In this document: positions 54,047 to 62,732 of the stretch, one piece after another
How positions within the stretch are numbered: the first letter of the stretch is position 1
Layout of the letters: each line of letters opens with the position of its first letter
Source of the DNA: Francisella uliginis
Lineage (GTDB): Bacteria > Pseudomonadota > Gammaproteobacteria > Francisellales > Francisellaceae
DNA: 64,000 nucleotides
Direction of reading: 5' to 3'
Assembly: GCF_001895265.1 (NCBI RefSeq)
Contig: NZ_CP016796.1
Coordinates: forward strand, 310,001-374,000
Position numbers and translations under genes: made by a program
Notes under the pieces: generated by a model
The model's input: the letters and a program-made list of their open reading frames with translations, nothing else
Told to the model about the DNA's origin: nothing
Database searches by the model: none

Positions 54047-54748
54047 TTATACCTTTTTGAATGCGATAATATAGTTAATATCTGCGCCTTTGCCTAGTTT
54101 AAAATTATTTAAAAGAGGGTTGTAGTGGATGCCTATAATCTCTAATGCTTCGAATCCATACTTTTCAGCAACTTTAATAAGCTCATAAGGCTTGATAAAT
54201 TTACTGTACTGATGAGTTCCCTGTGGAACCATCTTTAAAATATGTTCAGCAGCGACTATTGATAGTAGGTATGACTTAAGGTTTCTATTTAGTGTAGAGG
54301 CAAAAAACATACCATCTTTTTTTATAATTTTAGCTATTGAAGCTATAATGCTTTCTGGATCTGGTACATGCTCAAGCATTTCCATGCAAGTTACAACATC
54401 AAACTCAACAGTGTTATTTTCAGTAAAATCTTCTATAGTCGAGTTTATATATTCAATATTTAAATTAGATACTTTAGAGTGTTCTTTGGCAACGTTAATA
54501 GCTTCTGGAGATGCATCTAGACCATAGACATTATTGCTTGGGGTTGCTAAGGATTCTGTAAGTATTCCGCCACCACAGCCGATATCTATAATGTTTTTAT
54601 TATCTAAGTCTGTAAATTTTTTAACAAACTCTAAACGCAACGGATTTACTTGATGTAAAGTTTTTAGCTCGCCATTTGCATCCCACCAAGTTTTTGCTAG
54701 TGATGAAAATTTATTAACTTCATTATTATCTATATTCAATTTGCTCAT
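54047..54748 (-). CDS. ubiG: Ubiquinone biosynthesis O-methyltransferase UbiG
   Basis: A 233-residue SAM-dependent methyltransferase. Motif I IDIGCGGGILTESLA (about 50-64), then GLDASPEAI and MEMLEHVPDPESI. The start FSSLAKTWWDANGELKTLHQ and NPLRL is diagnostic of UbiG. It makes both O-methylations of ubiquinone in the cytoplasm at the membrane. It has an operon with the downstream unknown gene and is divergent from mlaA. Confidence 0.94.
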   Translation of the reverse strand: MSKLNIDNNEVNKFSSLAKTWWDANGELKTLHQVNPLRLEFVKKFTDLDNKNIIDIGCGGGILTESLATPSNNVYGLDASPEAINVAKEHSKVSNLNIEYINSTIEDFTENNTVEFDVVTCMEMLEHVPDPESIIASIAKIIKKDGMFFASTLNRNLKSYLLSIVAAEHILKMVPQGTHQYSKFIKPYELIKVAEKYGFEALEIIGIHYNPLLNNFKLGKGADINYIIAFKKV

Positions 54749-54889
54749 TTATATTAAGAGGTTTAAATCTTATTTAGTAAATAATATCAAAGATATATGC
54801 TTAAAAAAAATTTATTAGAGTTTTATGGGAGAATTCACTATAATTGCTTTTAAATAATTTTTGATTTAAATAAAAAAGAGATAATTTTA

Positions 54890-55993
54890 ATGAAGTTTAA
54901 GACTGGTTCTATTGTATGGTTATCGATCTTTAGTATAACGTTAAGTAGCTGTTCTAGCTTTAAAACTTCTACTAAAAAAAGAGATCCTTTTGAAAGCTAC
55001 AATCGAAAGATGTATGCTTTTAACGATGCAGCGTATGAAACATTAACTCCTGCTGCAAATGCCTATGATAAGGTGGTTCCGAATACCCTAAAAAGTGGTA
55101 TTTTTAATATATTTAATAATTTGGCGGAACCTGCTAGGGTAGCAAATGATATGTTCCAAGGTGAATGGGACTATGCCGGTGATGATAGTGTCAGATTCTT
55201 GACAAATACAACTCTTGGTATAGCTGGATATTTTGATGTAGCTGATAGTTGGTTTAATAAACCAATGCGTTATCACCAAAGTTTTGCTGTGACATTACAT
55301 AAGTGGGGAGCATATGATGAGGGTGAAGCATCTCCATATGTAGTATGGCCGTTATTGGGTCCAGGAACATTAGAAGATGTGACTATGGGAGTAGATGCTT
55401 TATTTAATCCTCTAACATATGTATTTTTCTTTGCTCCAGTCGGTGCGGCTGTTTCTTGGGGAGTTAGTGCCGGTGTAACAGGTGCATACTATGTTAACCA
55501 AGGTGTATCATACCTACCTGCATATTCAAATTTAAAAGAAGTTTCTATTGATCCATATATTGCGATGAGAAATGCTTACCTACAGAACTATGATTATGGT
55601 ATGGCTAGAGTGCTTAAGCAAGATTTACGTAAAGATGATGCAACTCTACAAACAGATCAGGCTGTATTAGGAGTTCTTGGTTTAGATAATGATGATGTGG
55701 CTTCTCAAGTTGCTTCGACGGGTGGTTCATCAAATAAAAAATCGCAGCCTCCTGTATTACTTAAAAGCAATCTTGATACAGTTAATAAGGCAACTCAGGT
55801 TGAGCAAGAGTTTGATCAAGCTTATTCTAAAGATAGTACTGCTATTGATTTGGCTAATGTTGATAAGGATGACACAACTCAAAGTCAAGCAAGTAAGTTA
55901 AAAACTCAAATAAGAGATGCTAAAGCTGATTTACCTGGTGATGCTGATTCTTTATCATCATCAGTGCAGACTTTGGAAGAACAGGGTGGTTAA
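54890..55993 (+). CDS. mlaA: MlaA (VacJ) outer-membrane lipoprotein with long C-terminal tail
   Basis: 367 residues. Signal peptide and lipobox LSSC (Cys about 22). The MlaA domain (about 30-250) has DPFESYNRKMYAFND, LAEPARVANDMFQG, RFLTNTTLGIAGYFDVA and SPYVVWPLLGPG. It takes stray phospholipids from the outer leaflet to MlaC. The tail (about 255-367) is polar, Ser/Gln/Asp-rich and absent from E. coli MlaA (251 residues). It converges on bolA-mlaBCDEF with 16 bases between. Confidence 0.93.
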   Translation: MKFKTGSIVWLSIFSITLSSCSSFKTSTKKRDPFESYNRKMYAFNDAAYETLTPAANAYDKVVPNTLKSGIFNIFNNLAEPARVANDMFQGEWDYAGDDSVRFLTNTTLGIAGYFDVADSWFNKPMRYHQSFAVTLHKWGAYDEGEASPYVVWPLLGPGTLEDVTMGVDALFNPLTYVFFFAPVGAAVSWGVSAGVTGAYYVNQGVSYLPAYSNLKEVSIDPYIAMRNAYLQNYDYGMARVLKQDLRKDDATLQTDQAVLGVLGLDNDDVASQVASTGGSSNKKSQPPVLLKSNLDTVNKATQVEQEFDQAYSKDSTAIDLANVDKDDTTQSQASKLKTQIRDAKADLPGDADSLSSSVQTLEEQGG

Positions 55994-56009
55994 TTATTGG
56001 AAGAAGTTT

Positions 56010-56243
56010 TTAGATCTCATTTTTAGCAATTGTTTTCATTGAAAAAGCATGTAACTCTCCAGAGGCAATATAGTCATTTATTTTAGAATAAACGAGTTGC
56101 TGTCTTTTTACCTTGCTTTTAATATCATTAAATTCTTCGGCAACTATTGTTCCTGAGAAGTGTACATTATCATCACTTTGAATATCAGCTGTACAGTTTT
56201 TTAAAGAATTCTCTAAAATATCTTTTAATTGTTCTTTTGTCAT
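56010..56243 (-). CDS. BolA-family protein (IbaG-like)
   Basis: A 77-residue BolA fold: MTKEQLKDILENSL, VHFSGTIVAEEF, KRQQLVYSKINDYI and ELHAFSMKTIAK. BolA proteins bind monothiol glutaredoxins and iron-sulfur clusters. Its place directly after mlaB is shared with E. coli ibaG, so IbaG is the best match. It is the last gene of the mla operon. Confidence 0.85.
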   Translation of the reverse strand: MTKEQLKDILENSLKNCTADIQSDDNVHFSGTIVAEEFNDIKSKVKRQQLVYSKINDYIASGELHAFSMKTIAKNEI

Positions 56244-56254
56244 ATTTCCTCTCT

Positions 56255-56560
56255 CTAGTTATTATGTTTATCGATAAATTGTTCTAAAATATCTTTGGCG
56301 CCATGGACGTTTGCTAAAGATAATATTTTTGTATCGATATTATCTAATTTTAATTCAATAGAATTATTCTGAGCATATTTGATGTACTCGATTATTAACG
56401 CAAGTCCGCTACTATCAGCTTTATGACAGTTTTTAAAATCAATTGTCCATACCTTAGATATATTCTTAAGATTTTTATTGTACTTTTTATATATTGCTGC
56501 GACAGTTTTTAATGTTAATTCAGAATCAATATTCCAAATATCATTGTTTATATGTATCAT
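56255..56560 (-). CDS. mlaB: MlaB-like STAS-domain protein
   Basis: A 101-residue STAS protein. The strand-helix turn KNCHKADSSGLALIIEYIKY carries the conserved Asp-Ser-Ser-Gly. In E. coli MlaB binds and activates the MlaF ATPase. The start overlaps the mlaC stop by four bases. Confidence 0.85.
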   Translation of the reverse strand: MIHINNDIWNIDSELTLKTVAAIYKKYNKNLKNISKVWTIDFKNCHKADSSGLALIIEYIKYAQNNSIELKLDNIDTKILSLANVHGAKDILEQFIDKHNN

Positions 56561-57222
56561 TTTACATTCTTAAGGCTATAGTTCTCATCTAGTAGTTTGG
56601 GATAATTTTTCTTCTTAATTCTAGTTGTAACTTTTTCAGCTGCTTTTGTCATATCAGCAACATTTGAGTAAGGAGCAAATTGTTGTTGGTATGTTCTTAG
56701 TATACTTACTCCAGCAACATCAAAGTCATATATATGCCATTTGCCATCTTTTTGGAACATTTTAACAGCAAAGTCAGAGCTTTGATTGTTATCGATATTT
56801 GTTATTTTACCATTTACTACAACGATAGGTTTCTTTTGCCAGCTATTATCATCTTTGTTGAATGGGAATAGTGTTATCTTATATTTACCTGCATATGCAA
56901 CATTCTTAGCGTACATAAAAGTAAGCATTTCTGTTGCAGATTTGATAAATTGTTTTTGCTCTTCTGGTGTGGCTTTTTTCCATTTGGCAGTACCTACAAC
57001 AAGTTGAGCAACTACTTTAGGTGCAACTATTGGAATAATCTCATTATCAACTAGACGTAATAGTTTATATGGATCTTTTTTATATTCAGGGGCGTTTTTA
57101 ATAAGATTGTTTTGTGTTTTTACAATTGTATTGTTAAGCATATCTACAGGATTTTCTATTGCCCAAGCGCTAGATATACTTAATACTAGTAAAAATAATA
57201 GTAGTGAGGTTTTACGAATCAT
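56557..57222 (-). CDS. mlaC: MlaC periplasmic phospholipid carrier
   Basis: 221 residues with a signal peptide ending SSAWA. The MlaC body has IPIVAPKVVAQLVVGTAKWK, then FIKSATEMLTFMYAKNVAY and WHIYDFDVAGVSILRTYQQQ. It shuttles phospholipid between MlaA and MlaFEDB. A gap of 82 bases separates it from mlaD. Confidence 0.92.
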   Translation of the reverse strand: MIRKTSLLLFLLVLSISSAWAIENPVDMLNNTIVKTQNNLIKNAPEYKKDPYKLLRLVDNEIIPIVAPKVVAQLVVGTAKWKKATPEEQKQFIKSATEMLTFMYAKNVAYAGKYKITLFPFNKDDNSWQKKPIVVVNGKITNIDNNQSSDFAVKMFQKDGKWHIYDFDVAGVSILRTYQQQFAPYSNVADMTKAAEKVTTRIKKKNYPKLLDENYSLKNVK

Positions 57223-57304
57223 CTGATTGTCTCAAAAGTTTAATTAATACTTATTGAGCTAGATTTTAATATAAAAAAGTAAAATTTAAAAGAAACAAGG
57301 TTTG

Positions 57305-57838
57305 TTATTTGCTATCAGAGTCACTATTTTTACCTGCTACAAAGGTATTTATGAGTGATCCTAAATCAATAGCTGACTGAGTGTTTTCTAAGGCTATAAC
57401 ACTTCCTTGATGTAGGTATTTATTTTTATCTGAAGTTTTTGAGTCATTATTTAAGCCTGCAATTGCCATAATATCTTCTTTGGGAGGGCTAAGTGCAACA
57501 TAATTATCACCTAAGATACCAGACATTGATATTGCTGCTGAATAGTTTGCTGGGATTTTCTCATCATCATTTATTGACATACTAACTACAGCCATAAAAC
57601 CATTATAAGTCTTTTCTAATGAAATATTTGTGACTCTGCCAATCTCAACACCTGCTATTTTAACAGAAGCGTTAGTACGTAATGAGCCGATATTTTTAAA
57701 TTCAGCCTGTATTGTATATTGCTTTTCGCTTAGTGACTTTAGAGATGTATCACTAACTTTGAATGTTAGAAAGAGTAGGCATAAAACCCCAATTATTATA
57801 AATATCCCAACAGAGATCTCAAAATATTTGTTTTTCAT
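57305..57838 (-). CDS. mlaD: MlaD, MCE-domain subunit
   Basis: 177 residues. One N-terminal membrane helix (about 7-28) and an MCE domain (about 40-120, TIQAEFKNIGSLRTNASVKI, AGVEIGRVTNISL, GILGDNYVALSPP). A hexamer forms the periplasmic channel. The start overlaps the mlaE stop (ATGA). Confidence 0.92.
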   Translation of the reverse strand: MKNKYFEISVGIFIIIGVLCLLFLTFKVSDTSLKSLSEKQYTIQAEFKNIGSLRTNASVKIAGVEIGRVTNISLEKTYNGFMAVVSMSINDDEKIPANYSAAISMSGILGDNYVALSPPKEDIMAIAGLNNDSKTSDKNKYLHQGSVIALENTQSAIDLGSLINTFVAGKNSDSDSK

Positions 57839-58602
57839 TAAACTCCTCCAAACATAATTGATGTTAAAATAAGGTCGGCCCCTAAGATACTCATACAGCA
57901 GTAAACAACAGTTTTTGTTGTCGCTTTAGCAATACCATTTGAATCAGCGGTGCAGTAATATCCTTGGTACAAAGCTATCCATGCTGTTATAAAAGCAAAT
58001 ATAACACTTTTAATAATACCATTTGAAATATCTGATAGCATTACTGATGATTGTATATTGCTCCAGAACCCTCCATAGCTTATACCAAGTCCAGCTTCAG
58101 CTAAAACAAAGCCTGCTAAAATAGCTACAGTACAAAAAATTAAGGATAATATCGGACCACTAATCATGCATGCCCAAAATCTCGTAGACAAAATAAAACT
58201 TATGGGATTAACATTCATTACTTTTAAGCTATTGATTTGATCTGTAGCTTTCATTAGGCCTATTTCAGATGTAATAGAGCTACATGCACGACCTGCAAAT
58301 AGCATCGCAGTTACAACAGGTCCAAGCTCTCTTAATACACTAAGAGATACCATAACTCCAAGCAATGAATGTGCGCCAAACTTTGCTAATGTATAGTATC
58401 CTTGGAGACTCAAGACTAAGCCAATAAATATCCCAGATGTTACTATAATTATAATTGAGTCGACACCAACATATTTAACTTGTACTATACAGTCTCTTAT
58501 ACTGAATTTATTAACTACGATATTAAGTATTAAGAGAATAGATTTTAAGGTGTCATAAATTAGAGAGATAGTTACTTTATAAATCTTACTAAAAATAGAC
58601 AT
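57838..58602 (-). CDS. mlaE: MlaE permease subunit
   Basis: A 254-residue membrane protein with five or six segments. MlaE motifs include FIGLVLSLQGYYTLAKFGA, SVLRELGPVVTAMLFAGRAC and SEIGLMKATDQINSLKVMNV. It is the permease of the phospholipid ABC transporter. It is two bases after mlaF. Confidence 0.93.
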   Translation of the reverse strand: MSIFSKIYKVTISLIYDTLKSILLILNIVVNKFSIRDCIVQVKYVGVDSIIIIVTSGIFIGLVLSLQGYYTLAKFGAHSLLGVMVSLSVLRELGPVVTAMLFAGRACSSITSEIGLMKATDQINSLKVMNVNPISFILSTRFWACMISGPILSLIFCTVAILAGFVLAEAGLGISYGGFWSNIQSSVMLSDISNGIIKSVIFAFITAWIALYQGYYCTADSNGIAKATTKTVVYCCMSILGADLILTSIMFGGV

Positions 58603-58604
58603 TA

Positions 58605-59414
58605 TTAATTCCTTAAAATTTCTTTTTCAAAAAAAGTTTTATTAAGACTACTTTGATCTTCATCATGATCATCTAGAGGCTTACCGGCTAAGAAATTTAT
58701 AATTCTTTTATTAGAACTTTTTCTTATATTTTCTGGAGAGTCGCTTGCGATAACTTTTTTATCTCCAACAATAATTACATGATCAGAGATCTTTAGAGAC
58801 TCTTGGATATCGTGAGAAACTATAATAGAAGTCATATCTAAAGATTCATTTAATGTTTCAATTAGTTTTAGAAGTTTATTAAAGGAGGCTGGATCTTGGC
58901 CTGTGAAAGGCTCGTCATACATCATAATATCAGGATCCATAGCAATAGATCTAGCTAGAGCAACTCTACGAGCCATGCCGCCGGAGAGCTCGCTAGGCAT
59001 CATATCTATAGTGTGTGCTAGTCCAACAGCTTGTAGTTTTAGTAGTACAATACTTCTGATTAGTTTCTCATCAATCTTTGTATTTTTTCTTAATGGAAAT
59101 GCTATATTTTCATATACATTCAAATGTGTAAATAGAGCTCCTGATTGGAAAAGAAAGCCCATTTTACGGCGTAGCTTCTCAAGATCTTTTTCTTTACTGT
59201 TTCTTTTTATAAGTGCAGTGTTTATGTTTATTGTACCAATATCTGGTTTGATAAGACCTGCTATTAATTGAAGGATTGTAGTTTTACCAGCACCAGAAGG
59301 CCCAAGGATAGTTGTTATCTTATTTGATGGAATAGTAAAAGTAATATCATCATAAATACAACGATCACCTCTATAAAAAGAGACATTGTTAAAGCTGATA
59401 TTACTCATGGACAA
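58605..59414 (-). CDS. mlaF: MlaF ATP-binding subunit
   Basis: A 269-residue ABC ATPase. Walker A is GPSGAGKTTIL (about residue 38), signature LSGGMARRVALAR (about 143), Walker B IMMYDEPFTGQDP, switch His in VSHDIQE. It powers MlaE. It starts five bases after minE, so the min and mla genes may share a transcript. Confidence 0.93.
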   Translation of the reverse strand: MSMSNISFNNVSFYRGDRCIYDDITFTIPSNKITTILGPSGAGKTTILQLIAGLIKPDIGTININTALIKRNSKEKDLEKLRRKMGFLFQSGALFTHLNVYENIAFPLRKNTKIDEKLIRSIVLLKLQAVGLAHTIDMMPSELSGGMARRVALARSIAMDPDIMMYDEPFTGQDPASFNKLLKLIETLNESLDMTSIIVSHDIQESLKISDHVIIVGDKKVIASDSPENIRKSSNKRIINFLAGKPLDDHDEDQSSLNKTFFEKEILRN

Positions 59415-59419
59415 AAGAG

Positions 59420-59692
59420 TTAGTTAAAAGGTATATTAACTTCTATAGTTGAATTTTTGCTACTATCTTCAACTTTTAAATCTATATCTCTAATATTTTC
59501 TTCAGATAAAGCAATATATTTTTTTACAACTTCGATAATTTCATCTTTAAGTTCAGCTAGTAAGTGACTGCTTATTCTAGCAGACTTTGGTTGTAGCTCA
59601 CTTCTTTGGTGAGCAACTATTATCTGTAGCCTTTCTTTTGCTAATGAAGCACTCTTTTGTTTTTTGTTTAATCCAAAAAGTTTAGCTAACAT
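59420..59692 (-). CDS. minE: Cell division topological specificity factor MinE
   Basis: 90 residues. The N-terminal anti-MinCD region reads [19 protein letters not shown], and the C-terminal topology domain is [17 protein letters not shown]. It drives MinD oscillation. It follows minD by two bases. Confidence 0.93.
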   Translation of the reverse strand: MLAKLFGLNKKQKSASLAKERLQIIVAHQRSELQPKSARISSHLLAELKDEIIEVVKKYIALSEENIRDIDLKVEDSSKNSTIEVNIPFN

Positions 59693-59694
59693 AA

Positions 59695-60519
59695 CTAAGA
59701 TTTACCTATTAATTTTTTAAAGAAACTTGTTTTTTGCTCTGTGTGTCTCATTGGGATATCTTTACCAAGCATTCTATCTACAGCATCATAAAATGCTTTA
59801 GAGGCAATGGTATCTTCTAGGAAAGTTATCGGATGCCCGCTATTAGAAGCTTCTAGAATATCTCTAGATTCAGGAATTATACCAACTATAGGAGTATATA
59901 AAATTTCACTTACATCTTCAGCTTTAAGCATAGCACCTGCTTTAGCTCTACCTGAGTCATATCTGTTAAGTATTAGGTGAACTTCTTTAAATTCGCCTTC
60001 TTTTTGAGCTTTAAGTGTTTTACTAGAAAGCATTCCTAATATTCTATCAGAATCTCTTACGGATGAGACTTCTGGGTTTGTAACTATAATTGCTGCATCA
60101 GCACATCTCATAGCCATCAAAGAACCTTTTTCAATCCCTGCTGGAGAATCACATAAAATAATATCAAAAGAGTTTTTAAGTTCATTTATGATTCTATCAA
60201 CACCATCTTCAGTTAGAGCATCTTTATCTCTAGTTTGTGAAGCTGGTATTATGTATAAGTTATCAACTCTTTTATCTTTTATGATTGCTTGATTTATAGT
60301 TGCTTCTTCTTTGACAACATTTATCAAGTCATAAACAACTCTTCTTTCACAACCCATTATAAGATCTAGGTTTCTTAAGCCTACATCAAAGTCAATAACT
60401 ACAGTCTTAAGGCCTCTTCTAGCGAAAGCATATGCAATAGCGGCGCTTGAAGTAGTTTTGCCAACACCACCTTTACCAGAGGTGACTACAAATACTTTGC
60501 CTTGTTTTTTTTCACTCAT
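59695..60519 (-). CDS. minD: Septum site-determining ATPase MinD
   Basis: A 274-residue deviant-Walker ATPase. [19 protein letters not shown] is the Walker A, with [18 protein letters not shown] and [22 protein letters not shown]-terminal amphipathic membrane anchor is expected near [12 protein letters not shown]. It works with MinC and MinE to place the septum. Confidence 0.96.
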   Translation of the reverse strand: MSEKKQGKVFVVTSGKGGVGKTTSSAAIAYAFARRGLKTVVIDFDVGLRNLDLIMGCERRVVYDLINVVKEEATINQAIIKDKRVDNLYIIPASQTRDKDALTEDGVDRIINELKNSFDIILCDSPAGIEKGSLMAMRCADAAIIVTNPEVSSVRDSDRILGMLSSKTLKAQKEGEFKEVHLILNRYDSGRAKAGAMLKAEDVSEILYTPIVGIIPESRDILEASNSGHPITFLEDTIASKAFYDAVDRMLGKDIPMRHTEQKTSFFKKLIGKS

Positions 60520-60537
60520 TTTTAAGCCTCTTATTAT

Positions 60538-61218
60538 TTAAAAACCTTCAATATGTATTTTATCATCTTGTAAATATACTATGTATCCATCTGTATCTTT
60601 ATCATCGACGATAGTTTCATTATTTAGAGTAACGTATTTACCCGCAATAGAAACAAGCTCAGCTTTTAAATCTTTACAGATTATCTTAGCATCTTTATTT
60701 CCCGAGCTGCCAGCGATAACTCTTCCACCTATTCGACCATATACGATAACACTTCCATCTGCAATAACTTCAGCACCATTATTAACGTTAGCAGTTATTA
60801 TTACATCAGTATCACGAGCATTAATTGATTGGCCTGTACGTACATGTGTAGTAATTATTTTAGCAGAAGTGTGAGCCTCTTCACTGTTTAGAGCTTCTTT
60901 GGACCTACCATTTTTGAGAATATTATAACCAGCTTTTGCTAATTGAGATTTTAGCTCTTTATTATTAACCACAAAACCTACAGGAATCATTCCATTAGTT
61001 TTAAAAGTATCTATAACATTTTCTAAGAAGCTTAATGTGCACTTTTCATCCTCATCTATATCGCGTATGTCTATAGCAAAAGGAGTGTTGTGGAAAAAAG
61101 ACTCAGACTGAGAAACTTTAGAATTTAATAAACTTTCGATCTGAGTAAACTCAGTAACATTAATATTAATGGCACTGATTGTATAGTTACCACCTTTAAA
61201 ATGAAAAGCTTGCTTCAT
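60538..61218 (-). CDS. minC: Septum formation inhibitor MinC
   Basis: 226 residues. The N-terminal FtsZ-binding domain (about 1-100) is divergent. The C-terminal beta-helix (about 120-226) shows TGQSINARDTDVIITANVNN and DGSVIVYGRIGGRVIAGSSG, the MinC hallmark. First gene of minCDE. Confidence 0.93.
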   Translation of the reverse strand: MKQAFHFKGGNYTISAININVTEFTQIESLLNSKVSQSESFFHNTPFAIDIRDIDEDEKCTLSFLENVIDTFKTNGMIPVGFVVNNKELKSQLAKAGYNILKNGRSKEALNSEEAHTSAKIITTHVRTGQSINARDTDVIITANVNNGAEVIADGSVIVYGRIGGRVIAGSSGNKDAKIICKDLKAELVSIAGKYVTLNNETIVDDKDTDGYIVYLQDDKIHIEGF

Positions 61219-61250
61219 GTGTAAGGCCTTAAATTAGGATAAAATTATAC

Positions 61251-61406
61251 TTATTTTATTTTAGCTTCTTTGTACATTACGTGCTTACGAACTACTGGAT
61301 CAAACTTTTTGATTTCCATCTTGTTTGGCATTTCTCTTTTGTTTTTAGTAGTAGTGTAAAAGTGTCCTGTTTTAGCAGAAGAAACTAATCTTATTTTTTC
61401 TCTCAT
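61251..61406 (-). CDS. rpmG: 50S ribosomal protein bL33
   Basis: 51 residues: [20 protein letters not shown], then [20 protein letters not shown] and [11 protein letters not shown]. It matches bL33 of the type without the Cys zinc ribbon. It lies 24 bases after rpmB on the same strand, the usual rpmB-rpmG pair. Confidence 0.95.
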   Translation of the reverse strand: MREKIRLVSSAKTGHFYTTTKNKREMPNKMEIKKFDPVVRKHVMYKEAKIK

Positions 61407-61430
61407 TTTATTATTCCCTTTAGAAGCTTA

Positions 61431-61667
61431 TTAAATTTTGTGGCCTTGAGATCTAAGGTCTTCAAGAACAGTATCAATACCTTTTTTATCGATAATTCTC
61501 ATACCTTTAGAACTAACCTTAAGTTTTACATATCTATTTTCACTTTCTACCCAAAATCTGTGAGTATGAAGATTTGGCAAAAACCTTCTTCTAGTTTTGT
61601 TTTGAGCATGTGATACATTATTACCAGTAGCAGGTCTTTTACCTGTAACTATACAAACTTTAGACAT
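61431..61667 (-). CDS. rpmB: 50S ribosomal protein bL28
   Basis: 78 residues with [20 protein letters not shown], then [20 protein letters not shown], the bL28 signature. First of the rpmB-rpmG pair. GGGAGGG upstream of the ATG is a strong ribosome site. Confidence 0.95.
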   Translation of the reverse strand: MSKVCIVTGKRPATGNNVSHAQNKTRRRFLPNLHTHRFWVESENRYVKLKVSSKGMRIIDKKGIDTVLEDLRSQGHKI

Positions 61668-61801
61668 TAGAAACCCTCCCTGGGCATTAATTTAACTATT
61701 ATTAATACAATATCTCGGTAATTCTAGTGCTTTTTTTATCAAAAGTAAACTGAAAACTATGTTAAATTTTGTAGGTGTTTTAAAAATAGTTATTTGACTC
61801 T

Positions 61802-62602
61802 TTAGGATGGAGTACCTCCAGCCTCTGAAGAGTTCTGGATATTTTGGTCAAAAGCAAAATTATCGCCAGAGTCTATCAGTTGACTAGAACTTGGATTAAA
61901 GTTTTTTGCAGGAGGGGTTGGGTCATTATCAACTTTTGCTGTTTTATTGTTTGATTGATAGGATTGTTGGTTATTGCCTTGAGTATTTTGTTGATAGTTT
62001 TGTGTGCTACTAGATGAAGCTATCTTAGCACTAGGTTCTTGCTTAGTTAGTATATAATTTTTAGAAACAGTTTGTTGAGCAGGTTTCTGTTGTGTTGTAG
62101 TTGGTGCTTGATTTTGAGAACCTGAATTAGCAACATTAGATTGTTTTTGAATATCTGATGTATTATTCTGGCTGTTTTGAGCACTTTGAGCACTTTGAGC
62201 ACTTTGAGCACTTTGAGCACTTTGAGCACTTTGAGCACTTTGAGCACTTTGAGCACTTTGAGCACTTTGAGCACTTTGAGCACTTTGAGCACTTTGAGCA
62301 CTTTGAGCACTTTGAGCACTTTGAGCACTTTGAGCACTTTGAGCACTTTGAGCACTTTGAGCACTTTGAGCACTTTGAGCACTTTGAGCACTTTGAGCAC
62401 TTTGAGCACTTTGAGCACTTGAAGAGGTATTGCTCTGACTAGTTAGGTTATTTTGCTTAGCACTAGATCCAGATGTTAGCATTGTTGATCCAGAAGCGAC
62501 TTTGGTATCTTTTTTGGGTAAGTATAAATCACCTGTTTGACCGCATGATGATAGACCTACGATGCCAGTTGAAATAAATATTAAGGGTAGTAATTTCTTC
62601 AT
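61802..62602 (-). CDS. LptM (YifL)-like lipoprotein with Ser-Ala-Gln repeat
   Basis: 266 residues. The signal ends in lipobox VGLSSC, and the mature start CGQTGDLYLPKK is the LptM/YifL motif. In E. coli LptM helps LptD mature. The usual protein is about 60-70 residues; this one carries 27 perfect Ser-Ala-Gln units (about residues 62-142) and a long Gln/Asn/Ser-rich tail, both probably disordered in the periplasm. The 9-bp repeat keeps the frame when units are gained or lost. The gene is divergent from recG. Confidence 0.75.
   Translation of the reverse strand: MKKLLPLIFISTGIVGLSSCGQTGDLYLPKKDTKVASGSTMLTSGSSAKQNNLTSQSNTSSSAQSAQSAQSAQSAQSAQSAQSAQSAQSAQSAQSAQSAQSAQSAQSAQSAQSAQSAQSAQSAQSAQSAQSAQSAQSAQSAQNSQNNTSDIQKQSNVANSGSQNQAPTTTQQKPAQQTVSKNYILTKQEPSAKIASSSSTQNYQQNTQGNNQQSYQSNNKTAKVDNDPTPPAKNFNPSSSQLIDSGDNFAFDQNIQNSSEAGGTPS
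62177..62419. repeat. 27-unit, 9-bp tandem repeat (VNTR)
   Basis: TTGAGCACT is repeated 27 times without a mismatch over 243 bp. On the minus strand it is AGTGCTCAA, coding Ser-Ala-Gln. The perfect homogeneity suggests recent expansion by slippage. It opens long false reading frames on both strands. Confidence 0.97.
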
Positions 62603-62732
62603 CTTAAGTATAATTTTTTAGATACTCATTGATTTTAAATTTAACAATAAATATAGATATTAGCAATTGGATTATCTATTTAATTTTGAAAATGGTAAAA
62701 TTTTATAACTTTTGTCTTCTCGTTATAATTGT

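Noticed and set aside
62177-62419. A CRISPR array
   Set aside because: The units are 9 bp, contiguous and without spacers. It is a coding minisatellite.
62047-62442. Long open frames on both strands across the 9-bp repeat (poly LKV, HFE or STL)
   Set aside because: They are produced by a repeat whose length is a multiple of three. Only the Ser-Ala-Gln frame continues into a signal peptide, a lipobox and an LptM motif.
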